Assembly: GCF_000344685.1 (NCBI RefSeq)
Contig: NW_006920412.1
Span: 2,584,977 to 2,648,976, forward strand
Length of the DNA: 64,000 nt
From: Gloeophyllum trabeum ATCC 11539
Lineage: Eukaryota > Basidiomycota > Agaricomycetes > Gloeophyllales > Gloeophyllaceae
Direction: 5' to 3'
The translations under genes and the position numbers were made by a program. The notes under the pieces are model-generated. The model saw nothing but the letters and a program-made list of their open reading frames with translations, did no database searches and was not told the DNA's origin. Shown here piece after piece: positions 1 to 8,141 of the stretch (position 1 is the first letter of the stretch; each line of letters opens with the position of its first letter).

Positions 1-489
1 GCATAGAAATTGGGTTCCAGAACTGTACCACACCACATATTGCCATATGTGGGAGTGTGTTATGTAATATAGTGATGCCATTAGTGCACAGGAACTACTG
101 CCAGTAGCTGTGAAATTTTCTGTATTTTTCTGCATTTCTTTCGATTTTCTATGAGCTGCCAAGCTGCAATCTGCCATGGTCTATATATACCCATCTGCTA
201 TTTATAGCACTAATATGAGGAGTCCAGGTCCCACCAATATATTATGATTTTGTGCAAACTTTTGCGCATTTTTGGAGCCACCCAGGTGCCTGGATGATCA
301 GCCAGCCTATTATTGGCCCCTGGGACAGCAGAGCATGCTATTCCCGGGGCACCAGATCTACCCCCGATCCCTGCCTGCCTGCCGGGATGCCGGGGTAGAC
401 CATTCAAGCTCAGCTCGGCTCACAGCAGGCAGCCTGCCACCTGAAATCCCATTACAATAGGTTTGTAAAGGAGCACAGGAGTGTTGTCC
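1..489. other. AT-rich left edge, no gene recognised
   Basis: I see no coding region with conserved features here. The stretch is AT-rich with a GC-richer patch around 280-440. It lies left of the first LTR-like copy and is probably further repeat or transposon debris, but nothing in it identifies a family. Confidence 0.4.
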
Positions 490-768
490 AGAAACATTAC
501 ATGATTATTACAACATGGGTTGCTAGCTTTGCCAATAGTTCTGACTCATTGAATTAAATATCTCTGCCATCAAATATTAACTCCCATGAGTGCTGGTTTA
601 AAGAAATAAATTAACAGAGCATCTTTAGTGCAGTACTACCCCATGTGCACAATCCTAGGAGAGGTGTTGGTGCCTGTGGTCTGGTCTTTTAGCAATATTC
701 AGAGATAAATACTCCGGAGCATCGGAGTATTGTTTTTTAGGCATCAAGATTTTATTATTCTAGGTCTT

Positions 769-2017
769 TGTTGGAATTATAGATCATGGCAAGCTCACAT
801 AGGCGGCCCGGAGTGGCCGCTGTCAGTTAGTTTTGCTGCCTAGATTTAAAATACCCGGAATCTGCTAGGTAGACTAAGAAACAAATACCAAGAGAATGCT
901 GGATATATTGTTAATTGAGCAGTTCCCTTTTGTTCGATTGAGAGACTGATTTTGAGTTGTTTTGACTATCAGCAAGGAAAAATGAAAGCTGACTATCAGA
1001 GTCTAGCAGAGGATGTGTATAGAGCAAAGATATTGAAGTCAGATGTATAGACTTCAACAAGTGTGTCTCAGACTGGGAATTTCCCCCTCAATGTAGAGAG
1101 TCCTCATAGAAATTTGAGTAAGAGATAAATCAATTGCAAGACTGGTACAGCTACCAGTAGTGCTACTGACTGCTGATACTGACTGATACTTCTGAGTGTA
1201 GATTCTGTTTTTTCTAGCTACCCAAATTTCTCTCCCTTTTATACCTTTCCAATTCAACTCCTCTTCAAATCCCCAGTTGAGTTTGAATATGGATATGAAG
1301 ACAATAGGGTGAGAGAATAAGAAAAAAGTAACTATAGAAACTACTTGGAAATGAAATGAAACAAAAGAATGTCCTTTGGCTGACTCAGCTTACTCCACCA
1401 TGACTTAGCGGATGAATAAGCCAGCTACAAATTACGAGACAAACTATCCCAGATAGGGTACAGTCTGAGTAATCTGCAGGAGTCAAAACAATAAGTGCAA
1501 GAGTCCAAAATTTCTGAAAATGTCATAACAAAAATAGCCATGACAGCCAAAACACAAAACCTTGAGAACCAAGTGCTTTCCACTCATAACAATAGCATCC
1601 TTCTCCTGGCCAGCTGAGCTTCGATCCCCTCCAACCGTTCCTTTGCTCCTTCCAAGGTTACTGGTTGGTAGATGCTTTTGCATAGCTCTCCTAACCAATT
1701 GTTAAGTTCCGCATCACGATGCATATCTTCTTCATCCAAGTACAGTGCTTGCTCCAAGATCCTGTACTGAAAGAGGTGGCAGAGATCGAATCTGGGCGAT
1801 AGATTCAGTGGCGAGTGGAAACGGGATTTTGCATTCGAATAATATTCTTGTCTGACACTGCATGTACTTTCTTATCCGATAGTGCCTTACTGTAGAGCTC
1901 TTATATACCCAGGTAGTGTACATTTTGTCCTCACCGTGTTTCCTCCGTACTACGACATTGTACATGCAAATGCACCTTACTTTTGTTTTCGAATCTATTT
2001 GCTATAAAATTCTCACA
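769..2017 (-). mobile_element. 1249-bp TG...CA insertion nested in LTR-like copy A, 5-bp target duplication
   Basis: The insertion starts TGTTGGAATTATAG and ends ATTCTCACA. It is flanked on both sides by GTCTT (764-768 and 2018-2022), and that sequence occurs only once at this point in the undisturbed copies B and C. TG...CA ends and a 5-bp duplication are the hallmark of LTR integrase insertion, so this is probably a solo LTR or a short non-autonomous LTR element. Read on the minus strand it opens TGTGAGAATTTTATAG and has a TATA-like GGGTATATAAGAG near 1900, as expected of a U3 promoter, so I assign minus orientation. The two ends are also imperfect inverted repeats of about 14 bp, so a TIR element is the alternative. 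An unidentified open frame lies inside at 1584-1871. Confidence 0.7.
1584..1871 (-). CDS. unidentified open frame inside the nested insertion
   Basis: A continuous minus-strand frame of about 95 codons runs from just after a stop at 1872-1874 to a TGA at 1584-1586. Its composition looks coding: charged and hydrophobic residues are well mixed, with short stretches such as RFDLCHLFQYRILEQALYL and GAKERLEGIEAQLARRR. There is no ATG near the upstream limit, and a splice acceptor-like TGCAG sits there, so it may be an internal exon or a truncated gene. I do not recognise the family. It lies downstream of the TATA-like site of the same insertion, which suggests it is element-encoded or captured. 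Chance openness over 95 codons in AT-rich DNA is possible but not the simplest reading. Confidence 0.35.
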   Translation of the reverse strand, partial: ESTCSVRQEYYSNAKSRFHSPLNLSPRFDLCHLFQYRILEQALYLDEEDMHRDAELNNWLGELCKSIYQPVTLEGAKERLEGIEAQLARRRMLLL

Positions 2018-2163
2018 GTCTTCATATGGACTCCACTACATCGTCTTACTCCTCTCCTCTTCCTTGAACTTTATTATTACCCTTCAGTCACCTTAGAGCA
2101 CCTCCACCCATACCACTGGGTGTGATAGGTTATTTCCGGTTGTTGTGTGTTAGTGCATAGCAA

Positions 2164-2718
2164 TGGAAATCAGGAGGGAAACAGTGATTGAAGAGCTCTT
2201 ACAAGAAAATGTTGAAGAGACCATTTGCAGGTGTTTTGTGCCACATCATGCATGGAAAATCTATAAGCCTCCAAGGTACTGCTTCAGTCTTGAGACACAA
2301 TGATTCTTCCTGATATAGCTGAGACATAGCCAGTCTTTTGTCTCAAGAACCCACTTCTGATATCTGTTAAAGTCCGGTTCGCTGTTGGAAACAAAAGGTG
2401 GGTCTGGTTTTGCAGTGGACTGCTCAAGGCATAACTTCATAAACTTCTTTTTCCCCAGTGTTTGCATGCCTCATTCTTTTGCTGTCTGGTATTCTCAGAA
2501 TTGCTGCTGACAGGCTCAGAAGGTTCCATCTCAATTGAAGTCCTGTTGGAGTAAGATGAGCTTGAAGAATTGAATCTAGAGTTGTCAGAGGATGGACAGC
2601 TCAGGGATGATGAAGATGATGAGGGATAGCTGGATGGGGGAGAGTGATTCATTTGTCTTATGTGGTCCAGAGTCTCAGATTTATGTAATGCATGGTAATG
2701 GTATGTTTCCTTCAACAA
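2164..2718 (-). pseudogene. Ty3/Gypsy-type gag fragment, decayed
   Basis: Two minus-strand frames overlapping near 2440-2467 read as one protein. A Ser-rich leader (SSSSSSLSCPSSDNSRFNSS) is followed by a block with PDFNRYQKWVLETKDWL, then RLKQYLGGLYRFSMHDVA, QNTCKWSLQHF and FPPDFH. This order (PDF..Y..W, a helix, VA, W.L..F, FPPDF) is that of the retrotransposon gag domain of basidiomycete Gypsy elements, which forms the virus-like particle around element RNA. Frameshifts are needed near 2450 and before FPPDF, so it is not functional. It breaks off at the right end of LTR-like copy A. No protease, reverse transcriptase or integrase was found nearby. Confidence 0.6.
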
Positions 2719-2914
2719 CTGAGAAGCAGTGCTGATAAGCCTCCACTATCGTCTGACCTCTGAAATCATGGAATCGATGCTTCCTCCACGCTCTACTGAG
2801 TCTATTCGACGTGCCTCTTACACGCTGCTAGGATGCGACTGGCTTATGCAATGGTTTGATTTAGATCTGGGCCTTCTTGCGTCCTCGAGGCAAGTGCGGG
2901 GTCCTACAAGGATT
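2719..2914. other. repeat-derived spacer, no gene
   Basis: A short stretch between the gag fragment and LTR-like copy B. No conserved coding signal or structured RNA was seen. It is presumed transposon remnant. Confidence 0.35.
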
Positions 2915-3932
2915 TAGCTCCGAGGTCAGGCACTCCGGAGCGGATAAAGAAGTAACTTCGGCACAATTTATCTCCGGAAGTCGCGGAAGCCTGCCTAATT
3001 GTGAGTCGTCCTCACCCCCAGCTTCCCATACTTCCTCCCCTTTGTCTCCGTCAAATTCCTGAGTTTGCAGGTGTAAATCCGTGGGCATGAGGCCAGCATC
3101 AGTCAGCAAGCGGCTGGAGTTAATTTGCATGTGACCGGCATGCTATGTAACATGATGGGAAGGCTGAGGATCAGCACAAGCATATCAGGACAACCTCGAG
3201 GGAGTAGGACGAGCATATGGAGGGACTAGGGAGTCGTATGGTGCATGGTATAGCGGCATACGGATGCTGAGCGGTCAAGGGAGTTGCGGCGAGTATTTGT
3301 TATTTATCTCCGGGTGGTTGCAGGGTCATTGCTGTAGTATAAAATGTATATTGTAAAGGAAAGTAAAAGAAGTTTGATCTTCACCATCTCAGTGTATCAG
3401 AGTCACCATCTCAGTGTATCAGAGTTACCATCTCAGCATATCAGAGTTACCATCTCAGCATATCAGAGTTACCATCTCAGCGATCCTCGAAGTTGGAAAG
3501 CATAGAACTTAGTGATTTATGACCGATCCTAGCTTTGCCAATAGGCCTGACTCGTCGATTGAATTATCTCTGCCATCGAAATATTAGCTCCTGTGAGTAT
3601 TTCATAGCGAAATAAAATTAGCCAAGTCTCTCTAGCAGTTTCTATCTCCGCGAGCACAATTCTATGCTAGGTGTCGGTGCTTGTGACCTTTGTTTATCTT
3701 CGATTCTTCAGAGATAAATACTCCAGAGCCTCGATTTGTGTTTGTTTCAGGCGTCAAGACTTTGTTTTATTTTTCTAGGTCTTCCTACAGACTACCCTAT
3801 GTCGTCCTCCCCCTCCTCTCGAACTTAAAATATTGCCCTTCAATCATCTTAGACTGCCTCCACCCATACCGCTGGGTGTGCTAGGTTATTTTCCATTTGG
3901 TCTTAGGTGTTGTTGTGTGTCAGTGCATATCA
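2915..3932 (+). repeat. LTR-like repeat copy B
   Basis: This stretch of about 1 kb aligns along its length with the reverse complement of 4463-5410. Shared blocks include GTCAGCAAGC, GCATGTGACCGGC, ATGGTGCATGGTATA, CACCATCTCAG, GCTTTGCCAATAGGCCTGAC, AGATAAATACTCC and CAGTGCATATCA at the end. Its CA end and lack of coding frames suit an LTR. It contains 4.5 copies of a 22-bp tandem repeat and several copies of a TTTATCTCCGGA-like motif. The left boundary is approximate because similarity fades. No internal coding region is attached, so this is a solo or rearranged LTR. Confidence 0.6.
3382..3480 (+). repeat. 22-bp tandem repeat, 4.5 copies
   Basis: The unit is CACCATCTCAGTGTATCAGAGT, with C/T at the first base and TG/CA variation inside. 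Full units start at 3382, 3404, 3426 and 3448, and a partial fifth starts at 3470. The array lies inside LTR-like copy B. The matching place in copy C has only about two diverged units, so the array has expanded or contracted since the copies separated. Confidence 0.85.
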
Positions 3933-4462
3933 GCACGCTCAGGTCCTGCTGACCAGCTCAGTTTGTGTTTAGGTGACACCTTCAGCTTCTTGGTCTCTTG
4001 GTGTGCGGCATCAGCTGCACTCTGTGAGGAGGTCAGTAACTTGTTTTTGCTGCTGCTTGTGTGATTCACTGTTGATTCCTTTCCCATAGTATAATTTTCT
4101 TCCTCAAGTAGTCACTGCACTCATCGATCTAGCAGTGCATCAGCAAGCAGCTGTGCAGCTTGTGTCTTGTCCAGTTGGGGATGTTCTTCCTGATTATCTT
4201 AACTCATGTCGGAAAAGCATGAAAACGCTGATCAGGCCTGACGAAGCCTGACAGCCTGATAAGGCATGACCATGCCTTATAAGGCTTTGTATTCACCCTG
4301 ATCATGCTCTCGTCAGGCCTTGTCAGGCTTGATCTGGCATGAACAGCTGGGAGCACCTTTGCCTTTCGCAGGTCCAGCTACTATTCCTTTGTTCTAATTT
4401 TCTATCAACATGAATTGTATTCAGTCTAGGATAGAACTACAGCACTATAGCAGCCCGACCAG
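3933..4462. repeat. spacer between inverted LTR-like arms, with CCTGATCAGG-type palindromes
   Basis: About 530 bp separate copies B and C. Between 4215 and 4345 the motif CTGATCAGGCCTGA and variants (CCTGACAGCCTGATAAGG, GCATGACCATGCC, TCAGGCCTTGTCAGGC) recur on both strands and can fold into several overlapping hairpins. The same motif family recurs at 5861-5990. No gene was seen. Confidence 0.6.
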
Positions 4463-5410
4463 TGATATGCACTGGCACACAACAATCACCAAGGACCAAA
4501 AGAAATAAACCTAAACCCCGTGATATGGGTGAAGGTGGTCCAAGACAACTGAGGGGTATTTTAATAGTTCGAGGGGGAAGGAGGAGTAAGACATCGTAGG
4601 GTAGTCCATAGGAAGACCTAAAAAAATAAAATAAATACTTTGACGCCTAAAGACAAATGCTAGTCGACACTCCGGAGTATTTATCTCCGAAGAGTCACAA
4701 TCAAAGTCGCAAGCAACGACACCTGTCGTAGGATTGTGCTCGTGGGGGTGGAAATTGCTAGAGAGACTGAGTTAATTTTATTTCGCTATGTAGGATGCAC
4801 CGGAGATAATTAAATCAATGGCAGAGATAAATCACTCGACGAGTCAGGCCTATTGGCAAAGCTAGGATCGGTTATAATTTGCTAAGTTCAATGCTTTCGA
4901 ACTTCAAGGGTCGCTGAGATCGTAACGCTAATTCTCTGAGATGGTGAAGTGCAAAACTTGTTTTTCTGTATGCTACTTTGTACAATTTATACAACAGGAA
5001 TGGCTTTGCGACCGTCCGGAGATAAATAGCAAATAAATGCCGCTACCCACAGGATTGCTCAGCACTTGCCGCCATTATACCATGCACCATATGACTCCCT
5101 TGCGCTCCCACTTGCTTGTCCCAGCCCCTATAGGTCGCCTCGACGCTCCGCCACTGCCCCAAGTGATCCCATCACTCCGTGCGACGCGCCGGTCACATGC
5201 TGATTACCTCCGGCTGCTTGCTGACTGATGCTGACCTCATGGTGACTCATATATGTCTGCACCTTCGGTATTTTGATGGAAATGAGGGGGATTGAGTGCT
5301 GGAGGGTGGGCATGAGGATGACGCCCCTTGAAAGAAGCATCCGCGGGCCCTGGAGCTAATTCACCTAGAAGTCGCATTGGTTAAGTCGCTCCGGAGCTCC
5401 TGTATGCGGA
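4463..5410 (-). repeat. LTR-like repeat copy C, inverted relative to copy B
   Basis: The reverse complement of this stretch matches copy B in order. On the + strand it opens TGATATGCACTGGCACACAACA, the complement of the copy B right end. It carries the same CTCCGGAG and GGAGATAAAT motifs but has only about two units of the 22-bp repeat. The outer boundary near 5410 is approximate, and weak similarity may reach about 5590. B and C thus form an inverted pair of about 1 kb arms around a 530-bp centre. Confidence 0.6.
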
Positions 5411-5860
5411 GATGAATCGCGGAATGCTAGGAAGTCTGGAGCTAAATAGAGCAATTCTTTGGAGCCCATAGAAGCCTAGAGGTGTGTGAGCACTGTGTTG
5501 AATAAGCTCCGGAGGGCTTGTACAATGTGCTAAGTCCGCGCTTTTGGGGGTCAGACGATCCTGAGGCTTATCACCGGTGTCACCCATAAACCTCTGTATG
5601 GGTGCGAGATGACGTATATAATGAGATTACGTGATTGCATGTTGGTGTAGTAGTGCACTTGTAGCAAATGTTATCACAAGTGAAACAACACGGTAGTGCA
5701 GTGTCGAATCCCGCCTAGAATAACATCTCCTGTAGTAAATAGCTTACAATTGAACAGGCTACAAGGTGTACGTAGGCTCCACCATCAATGTCAAAGTGCT
5801 AGTTAGGTAGTCATTGGAATGGAAGGTAGTAGTACTAGTCTTTTCTTATTATATTTCTCC
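5411..5860. other. no gene recognised
   Basis: The stretch is probably the outer continuation of LTR-like copy C, with further CTCCGGAG motifs, and then unassigned AT-rich DNA. I see no coding signal, tRNA or conserved site. Confidence 0.3.
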
Positions 5861-5990
5861 AAAAGCCTGATCAGGCCTGATCAGGGCTCATAAGGTTGAT
5901 CACAACATATAATGAGTTTTTGAATCTGACCAGGGGGTCCCAAACCTAACAGTCTGATCATGCCTGGCCAGATCAGATCACTTAAGATAT
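5861..5990. repeat. second cluster of CCTGATCAGG-type palindromes
   Basis: The stretch opens with AGCCTGATCAGGCCTGATCAGG, then has GGTTGATCAC, CTGACCAGG, CTGATCATGCC and GGCCAGATCAGATC. The motif family matches the array at 4215-4345. It overlaps the 3' end of the decayed minus-strand gene, whose last 30 or so codons are read through these repeats. Such clusters often mark subterminal regions of DNA transposons; that role is inferred only. Confidence 0.55.
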
Positions 5991-6966
5991 GGCATTTTCG
6001 ATTTTTCCAACACAGACCATTTGGATGCTCATGAGGGTCCACATCCTTTCCCTTAGCCAACCGTTTCGCATGAGTTTCTAGGCGAGGGTCAGCACTGGGA
6101 TTGAGACTGGAGTTGTCATGAGCATCAGGTTCAGGAGAGTTGTCAGAAACAATAGCTGTATTGAGGTGTACAGGTTGAGAGACTCCTCTGGTCTTATAAG
6201 GGGTACGAACATTTGAAATAACAGAGATAGAATCAGGGCTTACTATGCGAACATGTTTGAGATTCTCATCACACTGTGCTAATAGATCACAGGTTTCCTG
6301 GCTTAGTCCATCCATTAATTCATCTAGAAAATCATCTTGAGATAATATAACACCAGTATTGAGAGATGGGGAGTCAGCACACATATCACTGTCAGCTGTA
6401 CCATCATCTATGAAATCATCCGGCCCTGCAGTAGCCACCATATCAGCCCATTGTGCTATGTAATCTTTACCTGACACTTTGCAGTCTCCTCGCATGGAGA
6501 ACCATTCTTGGAAGAAATAACATTGAGTATCTATTGAGGAAGGGGTGGGTGAGTGGGACTTCAAGCGCACAAAATGTGCAATATCACTGTCTGACATAGC
6601 ACCTCACATGTTGACAGCACTATGGGAGGGATTTGCAAGAGACCCAGCATCCCTGTTGGAATGGGAGCGGTCTAAGGTGTCTATAGCAACATCCACCATA
6701 TTGCGGGAGCACCACCCATCATCTTAGTCTTGAGATGGGGCTGAGATGGCCTCATAGCTGGCTTCATTGGAAGCAGCTTGATACGATAGGACCACTCCTG
6801 TTGTAGACCCTGGAGACCTCACAGTCCCTGAGGGCAAGGTCAGTGTTGTGAGAGATAGGGAGGATAACACACCTGTAAGAGCATCAATGGAAGTTTGCAA
6901 CCTGCCCTCGTTCCTTTGCCAGTGCCTGTCAACACCAAGGGTAACCAAAAGTCCGTACTGCTGCAA
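5881..6966 (-). pseudogene. decayed unidentified gene with two in-frame stops
   Basis: One minus-strand frame runs from an ATG at 6966 to a stop at 5881, about 361 codons, and is broken only by TAA at 6724-6726 and TGA at 6604-6606. An ATG at 6597 could restart the last 238 codons. The product is acidic and Ser/Asp-rich in the middle (DDFIDDGTADSDMCADS; SQDDFLDELMDGLSQETCDLL) and basic near the end (HAKRLAKGKDVDPHEHP). I do not recognise the family; it has the feel of a transposon accessory or retroelement protein. The final residues are read through palindromic repeats and are probably not original. Both stops could arise by single C-to-T changes. Confidence 0.45.
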
Positions 6967-7486
6967 GTAGGCATAGATAACGGACCACTAGCACTAGATT
7001 TTGATAGGTGTTAGGCTTCGGGTGATCAGTCCATTGCCAAGAGTGTGTAAGAGAGTAAGCGAGAGGTAGAGTGCGAGAGAAGCAAGTACAAGAGGTTCAA
7101 AAAGTGTAACATTCGGGCAATGCCTTGCAAAGCTACAAATGCACGAGTGAAAAGGTACTTACGACACTATATAGAGCCAGTCTAAATGTACTTGATTCAG
7201 GGTCAAAAGTACACTACTCTACCTATGAGATGTACAGGGGTTAATATATTCTAAGGCAATCGATGATCTACTGATAATCAAGAGAAAAGAAATAAATAAA
7301 GGGGACGTGCTCTGCGCAGGCCACACTGGCTGTGATACTCATAGACGTTCCACATGGTGTATTGATTGGAGTGGTCTTGATGCTCGGGCCGCTACAATCA
7401 GGGCAATGTGTCCCTAATCTGGTGCATGACCCTGAGCACTATGTGCCCTGCAGCTTGAGGCTGTACCAATTGTCAGTTGTCAAGTT
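6967..7486. other. no gene recognised
   Basis: This flank between the decayed gene and the hAT element is AT-rich, with no frame that shows conserved features. It ends in the 8-bp hAT target site. Confidence 0.4.
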
Positions 7487-7494
7487 TGCCATTG
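7487..7494 (+). repeat. left copy of the hAT target-site duplication
   Basis: TGCCATTG directly precedes the left inverted end and is repeated exactly at 11801-11808 just after the right end. Eight base pairs is the duplication length made by hAT transposases. Confidence 0.92.
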
Positions 7495-7505
7495 CAGTGT
7501 TGTGC
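7495..7505 (+). repeat. hAT left terminal inverted repeat
   Basis: CAGTGTTGTGC is the exact reverse complement of the right end. It begins with the CAGTGTTG-like start common in fungal hAT elements. Confidence 0.92.
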
Positions 7506-8141
7506 CAGTTGACCAGTGGTCGGTTCAGTTTATGTTGGCACTTAAGCACGTTTGATATGTTCGGATAAGCAAAGTGTGGGAAGCGCCACTGGTGGCAACG
7601 CGCTTCACAAGACGCTGGAATCTGCTGTGGCATACGGGGACACGCTTGGACTTTAGAATGTACTTATATATACGCGATGTACTCTGTAGTATCAACATCC
7701 AATTCAGTCTACGCTCACATCCTTCGTACATCCGCCCTCTAGTCTAACCGACTACAGAAGACTCACGCGTTATCTAATCTACAGTTTATACATCAACTGT
7801 CGGACTAGTTGACTACAGTTTGGACAAACATGATTTTCGGTCAACCTTTCCCACCAACCCAACCTTCCCACTGTACCAATTATGGAAGCCTGGTGGCTGA
7901 GGTGGCATCGGTCCTTCTGCACAATCTAATTTCACTCATACGGTCTTGGGAGGCATCTCTATTGTATGATAGCAAATTTATAACACGCGGAAATATTGCT
8001 TTGATGTTGCTGTCCAGATCTCATGTAGTATAGGTCCCATGGTGGAGAAAAGCTGTTGCTCCATTGATCTTACTTCGTGCGGCTCTCCGTCTCACCTACA
8101 TATACCTCGCAGAATGTACCAGCCTCGACACCCCGGCCTAC

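Larger units (their letters stand above)
490..2162 (+). repeat. LTR-like repeat copy A, interrupted by a younger insertion
   Basis: Bases of about 490-768 and 2018-2162 align, in order, with the right halves of copies B (2915-3932) and C (4463-5410, inverted). Shared blocks include GCTAGCTTTGCCAATAG, AGAGATAAATACTCC, TCTAGGTCTT and the terminal TGTTGTGTGT...GTGCATA-CA. The copy is split by a 1249-bp insertion at 769-2017. Its left part, which would match the 22-bp tandem repeats of copy B, is missing. The right end stops exactly at the edge of a gag-like frame on the minus strand, so this copy probably inserted into, or recombined with, an older Gypsy element. I infer an LTR from the CA end and from the recurrence; no intact internal region is attached. 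Confidence 0.6.

Noticed and set aside
769..2017. Classification of the nested insertion as a TIR DNA transposon
   Set aside because: The ends are imperfect inverted repeats, but TG...CA termini with a 5-bp duplication and a TATA-like U3 site fit an LTR-type element better. Kept only as an alternative.
3382..3480. Regular 22-bp repeats resembling a CRISPR array
   Set aside because: The units are directly adjacent with no spacers, and the genome is eukaryotic. It is a plain tandem repeat.
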